From NCBI RefSeq assembly GCF_010093225.1, contig NZ_PDWM01000007.1, positions 1 through 64,000 of the forward strand: a stretch of 64,000 bases of DNA, given 5' to 3'. The translations under genes and the position numbers were made by a program. The DNA is from Pseudoxanthomonas koreensis. Lineage in GTDB: Bacteria > Pseudomonadota > Gammaproteobacteria > Xanthomonadales > Xanthomonadaceae. This document shows, piece after piece, positions 57,996 through 64,000 of this stretch; position 1 is the first letter of the stretch, and every line of letters starts with the position of its first letter. The notes under the pieces are model-generated. The model was given only the letters and a program-made list of their open reading frames with translations, made no database searches and was not told where the DNA came from.

Positions 57996-59003
57996 GTGCC
58001 TTCTCCGAACGTGCCCCCCACCACTCCGTGGCCCGAAGATCTGTTGCCGCGAGCGCTGGCCCTGTGCGGGTCGGTGCTGCTGCTGGCGCTGGCGGGGAAA
58101 CTGCTGCTGGGACCGGTGCGCACGACGCTGTCGATGGCACTGCCGGAGGAGCGCATCCGCCTGGTGTTTTCGGTGCGTGCGCCGGAAGCCGCGCCACCCG
58201 AATCGCCGGATGCGCCCCGCGCCACGGGCCAGCGGCGGCCAGGCGTGCCGCGCATGGACAGGGCAGCGCCTGCGCCGGCGCCGCCGTCGGTGCCTTCCGG
58301 CACGCGCGCGGCGGTGCAGCCGCCGCGGGTGCAACTGTACGGTGACGATGGCCGCCCGTACGTGCCGGCCGAGACCCGCGACCAATGGATCCGGCCACCC
58401 ACCGCGGTGCCGGGCCTGCCGCGCGCGCCCACGCAGGCCGCGGTTGATCCGCTGCACCGGCCCACGCCGGTGCAGCCACGCACGACCCGCTTCGCCAAAG
58501 ACTGGATCAGCGACGGCGACATCGCCGACGTGACCGCGCAGGAGATCATGCGCGCTCAGCGCAAGATCGCCAAGTTCCTGCTGGGCAAGGACATCGAGCA
58601 CGCGCGGGCCCGGCCTTCGCCGGAGGTGCGGTTCAACCCGGCGCGCCACGAGCGCGCCGGCGACCTCGGTAGCGAGGCCACCGGCGACGCCTACAAGGCC
58701 GCGCCGATCGACTACGAACCGGCACCGGGCCTGGACGGCGAAGCCAGCCGCCGCATCCGCGAACAGGTGGCCGCGCTGGAGACGGCGTACGCACGCTGCG
58801 ACCGCACCCGCCTGCGCGCGCTGATGCAGCCGCTGCTGCTGCACCTGGACGAACTGCAGAAGGCCGAGGCCGCGTTCGCCCGCGGCGCCGACCCGGTGCG
58901 TGCCGAGCACATGCTGCCCAACGCCGCCAATGCCGCCTGGGACCTGGCCCGGCGCGCGCTGTGGCACGCCGACGCGCGCATGGCCGGCTGCGCGGCGCGC
59001 TGA
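57996..59003 (+). CDS. Conserved hypothetical protein with one membrane segment
   Basis: A 335-residue protein. One hydrophobic segment (ALALCGSVLLLALAGKLLLG, residues about 20-39) is followed by a proline-rich region (about 65-165) and a helical C-terminal part (RRIREQVAALETAYARC onward). GTG 57996 begins the frame; GTG 58011 is an alternative. I recognise no function; similar proteins occur in related genomes from memory. It lies between fabV and DUF3297 with no overlap. Confidence 0.6.
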   Translation: MPSPNVPPTTPWPEDLLPRALALCGSVLLLALAGKLLLGPVRTTLSMALPEERIRLVFSVRAPEAAPPESPDAPRATGQRRPGVPRMDRAAPAPAPPSVPSGTRAAVQPPRVQLYGDDGRPYVPAETRDQWIRPPTAVPGLPRAPTQAAVDPLHRPTPVQPRTTRFAKDWISDGDIADVTAQEIMRAQRKIAKFLLGKDIEHARARPSPEVRFNPARHERAGDLGSEATGDAYKAAPIDYEPAPGLDGEASRRIREQVAALETAYARCDRTRLRALMQPLLLHLDELQKAEAAFARGADPVRAEHMLPNAANAAWDLARRALWHADARMAGCAAR

Positions 59004-59040
59004 ACGAAGCCGTGGCCGCGGCCGCGGCCTGCGGCGTGGC

Positions 59041-59283
59041 TTACTTGGACTCGATGAAGTAGGGCTCGACCGTGCCCTTGACCTTGATCGTCATCGGGTT
59101 GCCGCGGCGGTCGCGCGAGCGGCCGACCTGCACCCGGATCCAGCCTTCGCTGACCGAATACTCCTCCACGTTGTCGCGCTCCTGGCCGTTGAAGCGCACG
59201 CCGACGCCGCGGTCGAGCAGGGCCGCATCGTGGAACGGGCTGCGGGGGTCCATGGACAGGCGGTCGGGAGGCGTATCGCTCAT
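59041..59283 (-). CDS. DUF3297 family small protein
   Basis: An 80-residue protein. MSDTPPDRLSMDPRSPFHD, GVGVRFNG and WIRVQVGRSRDRRGNPMTIKVKGTVEPYF match the DUF3297 family, of unknown function. Start 59283 is the conserved one. Confidence 0.87.
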   Translation of the reverse strand: MSDTPPDRLSMDPRSPFHDAALLDRGVGVRFNGQERDNVEEYSVSEGWIRVQVGRSRDRRGNPMTIKVKGTVEPYFIESK

Positions 59284-59369
59284 CGGTGCGGTCTTGCGGC
59301 GTCGGTGGAGGCGCAAGGATACCGCCGAAGCGGCGCCGACGTGCCGCACACCCCGCCGCGGGCCGCGCG

Positions 59370-59375
59370 TATCAT
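59370..59375 (+). promoter_or_regulatory. -10 box of yaeQ
   Basis: TATCAT lies 62 bases before the yaeQ ATG; the -35 region is weak. Confidence 0.4.
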
Positions 59376-59437
59376 GCGACGCCTTGCCCACCCGCACCGC
59401 CGATTCCGGCCCGTGGGGGGCGCGACCAGGACATCCC

Positions 59438-59992
59438 ATGGCGTTGAAATCCACCGTGGTCCGTGCCGAGCTGCAGGTCAGCGACATGGACCGCCACCAT
59501 TACGGCACCCATCCGCTGACCCTGGCCCAGCATCCGTCGGAGACCGACGAGCGGCTGATGGTGCGGCTGCTGGCGTTCGCGCTGTACGCGGACGAGCGCC
59601 TCGAGTTCGGCCGCGGGCTGAGCACCGACGAGGACCCGGACCTGTGGCAGCGCGACTACACCGGCCACGTCCAGCGCTGGATCGAACTCGGGCAGCCGGA
59701 CCCGTCGCGGATCCGCAAGGCCTGCGGTCGCGCCGACGAGGTGGTGGTGGTCAACTACGGCGGCCGCGCCGCCGACCTGTGGTGGGAGAAGAACGCGCGC
59801 GAACTGTCGCGCCACGACAACCTGGTGGTGGTCGATCTCCCCGCCGCGGAAGTCGAGGCGCTGCTGGCGCTGTATGCGCGCAGCGTGCGGCTGACGGTGA
59901 TGATCCAGGACGGCGAGGTGCACCTGCTCGCCGCCGACGGCGCCGAAGCGGTGCTGCGGCCGCTGGCGCGCATGGGCGCGCAGGCGGCCTGA
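59438..59992 (+). CDS. yaeQ: YaeQ family protein
   Basis: A 184-residue YaeQ protein with a PD-(D/E)XK nuclease-like fold known from structures; function is not settled. MALKSTVVRAELQVSDMDRHHYGTHPLTLAQHPSETDERLMVRLLAFAL is the family start and WIELGQPDPSRIRKACGRADEVVVVNYGGRAADLWW carries the conserved core residues. It is followed after seven bases by the HI0933 oxidoreductase, so the two share an operon. Confidence 0.92.
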   Translation: MALKSTVVRAELQVSDMDRHHYGTHPLTLAQHPSETDERLMVRLLAFALYADERLEFGRGLSTDEDPDLWQRDYTGHVQRWIELGQPDPSRIRKACGRADEVVVVNYGGRAADLWWEKNARELSRHDNLVVVDLPAAEVEALLALYARSVRLTVMIQDGEVHLLAADGAEAVLRPLARMGAQAA

Positions 59993-59999
59993 GCCGCGC

Positions 60000-61190
60000 G
60001 TGGGCGGACCGTACGACGCGATCGTCATCGGCGCCGGCGCGGCCGGGCTGATGTGCGCGCTCACCGCCGGCGGCCGTGGCCTGCGGGTGCTGGTGGTCGA
60101 GCACGCCAACAAGGTCGGCAAGAAGATCCTGATGTCCGGTGGCGGCCGCTGCAATTTCACCAACACCGGCACCACCCCGGACAACTACCTCTCGGCCAAC
60201 CCGCACTTCTGCAAGTCGGCGCTGGCCCGCTACACGCCCTGGCATTTCATCGACCTGGTCGACAGGCACCACATCGCCTGGCACGAGAAGACCCTGGGGC
60301 AGCTGTTCTGCGACGTCTCCTCCAAGCTGGTGGTGAAGATGCTGCTGGACGAGTGCGCCGCGGCCGGGGTGGAGGTGCGCACCCATTGCGCGATCGAGCG
60401 GGTGGAGGCGACCGACGCCGGCGGCTTCCGCCTGCGCACCGCGCAGGGGTCGTTCGCCGCGCCGGCGCTGGTGGTGGCCAGCGGCGGGCTCTCGATTCCC
60501 AGCCTGGGCGCCAGCGGCTTCGGCTACGAACTGGCGCGGCAGTTCGGCCACGCCGTGCTGCCGACCCGTGCCGGCCTGGTGCCGCTGACCCTGAGCGGCA
60601 GGCACCAGGAACGGCTGCAGGACCTCAGTGGCGTGGCTCTGGAAGTGGAGGCGCGCTGCAACGGCCGCAGCTTCCGCGAGGCGCTGCTGTTCACCCATCG
60701 CGGCGTGAGCGGACCCGCGATCCTGCAGATTTCCTCGTACTGGCAACCCGGCGACGAACTGCGCCTGGACCTGCTGCCCGGCCGCGACGCGCACGAATGG
60801 CTGCGCGCGCAGCAGAAGCAGCGCCCGGATGCGGAGCTGAAGACGGTGCTGGCCGAGGCGTTGCCGCGCCGCTTCGCCCAGCGCCTGTGCGAGGTATGGC
60901 TGCCGAATCGGCCGATGCGCCAGTACGACCCGCCGCAGCTGCGCGATGCCGCCGCGCTGCTGCGCGACTGGCCGCTGGTGGCCAGCGGCACCGAGGGCTA
61001 CCGCACTGCGGAGGTGACCCTGGGCGGGGTCGATACCGACGGGGTGTCGTCGGCGACGATGCAGTCGCGGCGGGTGCCGGGGTTGTTCTTCGTCGGCGAA
61101 GTGCTGGACGTCACCGGCTGGCTCGGCGGCTACAACTTCCAGTGGGCCTGGGCCTCCGGCCACGCCGCCGGCGAAGCCATCCTCGCGTAG
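60000..61190 (+). CDS. HI0933/BaiN-family flavoprotein oxidoreductase
   Basis: A 396-residue flavoprotein. FAD-binding Rossmann motif IVIGAGAAGLMCAL at the N-terminus, KKILMSGGGRCNFTN (family signature), and the C-terminal GLFFVGEVLDVTGWLGGYNFQWAWASG. Members reduce or dehydrogenate poorly known substrates (BaiN acts on bile acids). GTG 60000 is the only reasonable start, seven bases after yaeQ. Substrate here unknown. Confidence 0.9.
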   Translation: MGGPYDAIVIGAGAAGLMCALTAGGRGLRVLVVEHANKVGKKILMSGGGRCNFTNTGTTPDNYLSANPHFCKSALARYTPWHFIDLVDRHHIAWHEKTLGQLFCDVSSKLVVKMLLDECAAAGVEVRTHCAIERVEATDAGGFRLRTAQGSFAAPALVVASGGLSIPSLGASGFGYELARQFGHAVLPTRAGLVPLTLSGRHQERLQDLSGVALEVEARCNGRSFREALLFTHRGVSGPAILQISSYWQPGDELRLDLLPGRDAHEWLRAQQKQRPDAELKTVLAEALPRRFAQRLCEVWLPNRPMRQYDPPQLRDAAALLRDWPLVASGTEGYRTAEVTLGGVDTDGVSSATMQSRRVPGLFFVGEVLDVTGWLGGYNFQWAWASGHAAGEAILA

Positions 61191-61302
61191 GGCGCCGTGG
61201 GCCCCGGCTTCGTCGGCCCATTCCCGGTTCCGTCGCATGCGGGCTTGCCGGCGCCCGGCACGGGGCTATGCTCCGCGGCACCTGAAACGCTCCGGTGCCT
61301 CC

Positions 61303-62559
61303 GTGTCCTCCAGCCTGTTCCTGATTCTGCGCATCCTCTTCGCCTGGTCCGTGGCGATCCTGCTGGCCGGCATCCTCTGGGAAGGCCTGTTCGGCGACAC
61401 CGGTGCGATCTTCTGGCTGCTGGCCTGGGGCGCGATCGTGCTGGCGATGCTGGGCGCGGTCACCCACCTGCGCCGGGTGCGCCTGGCCGCCGGCCGGCTC
61501 GACGCGGCGGTGCTGAGCAACCACCAGCAGCGCCGGATCGAGGTGCCGCTGGATGCCGGCGCGGCGTTCGACCTGGTCGAGGCCGCGGTGCGCGAACTGC
61601 CGCGGGTGGAAGACATCGAAGCCTCGCGCGGCAGCCTGCAGGTGCGCGCCAAGGTGCGCCGCAGCGATCCGTTCGGCGGCAACCAGCCCTCGCGCTGGAA
61701 CCTGCTGGCGCGCTTCGCCATCACCCGCGACCGGGTGCTGGCCACCGTGGTGCCCGGCGACGGCACCAGCAGCGCCACCCTGCTGTGCGAACCGGACGCG
61801 CCGCACTGGGTCGACCTGTTCGCGCTCGACGAGGGCACCAGCTACGAGAACGCCGAGGCGCTGCAGCGCTCGGTCACTCGCCGCGTCGCCGAGCAGCGCC
61901 GCGACGAGCAGGCCGCCGCCGAGCGCAGCGCCACCGACAACGCGCTGACCGTGGCCCGGCTGAACCTGCTGCAGGCCCAGGTCGAACCGCACTTCCTCTA
62001 CAACACCCTGGCCAACGCCCAGGTGCTGGCGCGCACCGACCCGCCGCGCGCCGACGAGATGCTCGGCCACCTGATCCAGTACCTGCGCCGCTCGCTGCCG
62101 CGCGAGCACGACACCCTGTCGACCCTGGGCGAGGAACTGGAGCGCACCCGCGCCTACCTGGAGATCCTCAAGATCCGCATGGGCGCGCGGCTGGAACTGC
62201 AGGTGGAGGTGCCCGAATCGCTGAAGGCGCTGCAGCTGCCGTCGATGATGCTGCAGACCCTGGTCGAAAACGCGATCAAGCACGGGCTCGAACCCAAGCC
62301 CGGCGGCGGCACGGTGTGGATCCTGGCGCGCCGCTTCGACGACCACGCCACGGTCACCATCGCCGACGACGGCCAGGGCTTCGGCAACGCCACCACGGGC
62401 ACCGGGATCGGCCTGAAGAACCTGCGCGAGCGCCTGCGCCTGACCTGGGGCGAGCGCGCATCGTTCTCGATCGTGTCCAACTTCCCCAGCGGCGTGGCCG
62501 CGACCCTGACCCTGCCGCTGCCGGACGGGATCGCCGGCGAGGAGCGCCACGATGGTTGA
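61303..62559 (+). CDS. LytS-type sensor histidine kinase
   Basis: A 418-residue histidine kinase of the LytS/YehU group. Two membrane helices lie near the N-terminus (LFLILRILFAWSVAILLAGILW; AIFWLLAWGAIVLAMLGAV). After a domain of about 130 residues, ARLNLLQAQVEPHFLYNTLANAQVL carries the phospho-histidine, and the HATPase has LVENAIKHGLEP and ADDGQGFGN. GTG 61303 gives the first helix at the start. Its stop lies inside the start region of the response regulator (8-base overlap), so the pair is co-translated. Confidence 0.9.
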   Translation: MSSSLFLILRILFAWSVAILLAGILWEGLFGDTGAIFWLLAWGAIVLAMLGAVTHLRRVRLAAGRLDAAVLSNHQQRRIEVPLDAGAAFDLVEAAVRELPRVEDIEASRGSLQVRAKVRRSDPFGGNQPSRWNLLARFAITRDRVLATVVPGDGTSSATLLCEPDAPHWVDLFALDEGTSYENAEALQRSVTRRVAEQRRDEQAAAERSATDNALTVARLNLLQAQVEPHFLYNTLANAQVLARTDPPRADEMLGHLIQYLRRSLPREHDTLSTLGEELERTRAYLEILKIRMGARLELQVEVPESLKALQLPSMMLQTLVENAIKHGLEPKPGGGTVWILARRFDDHATVTIADDGQGFGNATTGTGIGLKNLRERLRLTWGERASFSIVSNFPSGVAATLTLPLPDGIAGEERHDG

Positions 62560-63322
62560 TTGCATCGTCGCCGAAGACGAAGAGCTGCTGCGCACCTCGC
62601 TGCTGCTGCAGCTGGGCGAGGCCTGGCCGGGGCTGCGCATCGTGGCCGAATGCGAGGATGGCGCCTGCGCGCTGGAAGCCATCGCCGCGCACCGGCCGGA
62701 CGTGGCCTTCCTCGACATCCGCATGCCCGGGCTGACCGGGATCGAGGTTGCCGCCGCCTTGCCGGAAGTGAGCCCGCAGACCCAGGTGGTGTTCGTCACC
62801 GCCTACGACCAGTACGCGATCGATGCCTTCGAGCAGGGCGCGGTCGACTACCTGCTCAAGCCGGTGGCGCGCGACCGCCTGCAGGCCACGGTGCAGCGGC
62901 TGCAGGCGCGGATGGCCAACGGCCGCCCGGACCCGGCCACGCTCGACGCGCTGCTGCGCCACCTGGTGCAGCGCCCCGCTGAGCCGTCGACCACCCCGCC
63001 GCTGGCCTGGATCACCGCCAACAGCGGCCGCGAGACCCGGCTGATCATGCTCGACGACGTGGTCTATTTTCGCGCCGACAGCAAGTACACCGTGGTCGCC
63101 ACCGCCGACGGCGAATCGCTGCTGCGCACGCCGCTGAAGGAACTGCTGGAGGTGCTGGACCCGCGCCAGTTCCGCCAGATCCACCGCTCCACCATCGTCA
63201 ACCTCAAGGCGGTGGCCTCGGTGGTCCGCGACGACAGCGGCAAGGGCACGCTCCGGCTCAAGGGCCGCAGCGACGAGCTGCCGGTAAGCGTGCCCTACAT
63301 GGCCCTGTTCCGCGGCATGTGA
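62552..63322 (+). CDS. LytTR-type response regulator
   Basis: A 256-residue regulator. The receiver has the acidic pair in AEDEE, the phospho-aspartate near residue 55 in FLDIRMPG, and the lysine of YLLKPV. Residues about 150-256 are a LytTR DNA-binding domain (DDVVYFRADSKYTVV, FRQIHRSTIVNL, LRLKGRSDELPVSVPYM). It overlaps the kinase gene by eight bases and is its obvious partner; target genes unknown. Confidence 0.92.
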   Translation: MVDCIVAEDEELLRTSLLLQLGEAWPGLRIVAECEDGACALEAIAAHRPDVAFLDIRMPGLTGIEVAAALPEVSPQTQVVFVTAYDQYAIDAFEQGAVDYLLKPVARDRLQATVQRLQARMANGRPDPATLDALLRHLVQRPAEPSTTPPLAWITANSGRETRLIMLDDVVYFRADSKYTVVATADGESLLRTPLKELLEVLDPRQFRQIHRSTIVNLKAVASVVRDDSGKGTLRLKGRSDELPVSVPYMALFRGM

Positions 63323-63366
63323 CCGCCGCTCCGCACGCACCACTCCCCTGCGTTCCGAGGTGTGAC

Positions 63367-63744
63367 ATGCAACTGCTGACCACATTGCTTTCCTGCCTGC
63401 TCTCGCTGTTCGGAAGCCTGGATCCGGCCAGTACCGCCAGCATCACCCGCGTCGCCGGCCGCGACGGCGATGCATTGTTCAGCAAGACCACCCTGGCCGA
63501 TGGCGTGGCCACGTTCGAGTGTTTCGCCAGCGCCAGTGGCGGCTGCCACTACCGGGTCTACGAAGAGGCCTGCGCGGGGGTGCCGGCAACGATGGCGCCA
63601 CCCGTGAAATCCGCTGCCGACGCATGCAGCCGGCGCACGCTGGACGTGTTCGCGCTCGACGTCGGCAAGCGCCGCGAGGTCGAAGGCCTGCCGGCCGGCT
63701 TCCGCCATTGCGTCGCGCAGGACGACGCGGCCACCTGCGGCTGA
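63367..63744 (+). CDS. Small exported cysteine-containing protein
   Basis: A 125-residue protein with a signal peptide (MQLLTTLLSCLLSLFGSL) and six cysteines after it, spaced in pairs (CFASASGGC, CAG, CSR, CVAQ, TCG), suggesting disulfides. Strand-rich (RVAGRDGDALFSKTTLADGVATFECF). No family recognised. Coding supported by the signal peptide and cysteine pattern; it lies between the LytTR regulator and msrB. Confidence 0.62.
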   Translation: MQLLTTLLSCLLSLFGSLDPASTASITRVAGRDGDALFSKTTLADGVATFECFASASGGCHYRVYEEACAGVPATMAPPVKSAADACSRRTLDVFALDVGKRREVEGLPAGFRHCVAQDDAATCG

Positions 63745-63783
63745 GCCTGCACCTCGAGCCGCGCCACCGGCCGCGCCGGGCCT

Positions 63784-64000
63784 TTACGCCGGTCCGGACT
63801 CGGCGCCGCCGCGTTGCAGCGGATCGGGCAGCGGTTGGCCGGCGTCCACGAAGGACAGCGAGACCGAGTTCAGGCAATGCCGCTCGAAGGTCGGCGGCGG
63901 CCCGTCCGGGAACACGTGGCCCAGGTGGCTGCCACAGCGCGTGCACACGATCTCGGTGCGGACCATGCCGTGGCTGGTGTCGTGGATGCGGCGCACGTGT
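63784..64000 (-). CDS. msrB: Peptide-methionine (R)-S-oxide reductase MsrB, C-terminal part
   Basis: The window cuts the gene: about 72 residues are seen. [33 protein letters not shown] is diagnostic of MsrB, with the second zinc-binding CxxC in CTRC and the catalytic cysteine in RHCLNS. Reduces the R form of methionine sulfoxide with thioredoxin. A short tail rich in Pro and Gly ends it. The N-terminal half lies beyond 64000. Confidence 0.9.
   Translation of the reverse strand, partial: HVRRIHDTSHGMVRTEIVCTRCGSHLGHVFPDGPPPTFERHCLNSVSLSFVDAGQPLPDPLQRGGAESGPA

Overview
The window is a high-GC stretch of bacterial chromosome. Gene content and order (dsbA, cytochrome c4, engB; gshA next to frmA/fghA; a stand-alone aceE; the glutaredoxin-HesB-rhodanese fusion) and the intergenic TGTAGGAGC inverted repeats point to the family Xanthomonadaceae (Lysobacter, Luteimonas or Pseudoxanthomonas-like). 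This is an inference from protein resemblance; there is no rRNA or tRNA here to settle it. Nearly all genes are GC-rich housekeeping or metabolic genes. Two stretches, about 22.6-24.1 kb and 32.1-36.1 kb, are visibly richer in A and T and look acquired.

Layout. 0-6.5 kb: remnant of a lipoprotein gene, dsbA, cytochrome c4 and engB, then gshA, a decapitated frmR fragment, frmA and fghA (glutathione synthesis feeding glutathione-dependent formaldehyde removal). 6.5-20 kb: DegV protein, DsbA-like isomerase, a pair of secreted amidohydrolases, DUF924, a glutaredoxin fusion, a polysaccharide deacetylase, a four-base-overlap cluster (alaA, SGNH hydrolase, methyltransferase), rsgA and a QEGLA metallopeptidase. 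20-22.5 kb: maeB and its terminator.

22.6-24.1 kb: a small island with an 81-residue peptide carrying a double-glycine leader, an HExxH protein and a 47-residue membrane protein. 24.1-29.1 kb: a partner-switching signalling set: a STAS antagonist coupled to a receptor-HAMP-SpoIIE phosphatase-HATPase protein, plus a second receptor phosphatase. 29.3-32 kb: aceE.

32-36.1 kb: a defence-like island with a Dcm-type cytosine methyltransferase, divergent vsr, a probable restriction enzyme with a QxK nuclease site, a translationally coupled 36-codon ORF and a cyclase-fold protein. It ends in a twelve-copy 21-bp repeat array and a bidirectional hairpin.

36.2-50 kb: an S41 peptidase, hydrolases, SDR and zinc dehydrogenases, a RelE/NadS toxin-antitoxin pair with a palindromic operator, an M20 hydrolase, a membrane-fused ECF sigma factor, a peptide transporter, a universal stress protein, a deoxyribosyltransferase and a Tat-exported dienelactone hydrolase. 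50-64 kb: a CadC-like membrane regulator with a small partner gene, a minus-strand cluster (methyltransferase, GST, acpH, beta-lactamase-like), fabV, DUF3297, yaeQ, a HI0933 flavoprotein, a LytS/LytTR two-component system, a small secreted protein and a partial msrB. Starts were chosen from Shine-Dalgarno sites, overlaps and -10 boxes, and are less certain where GTG or TTG is used.
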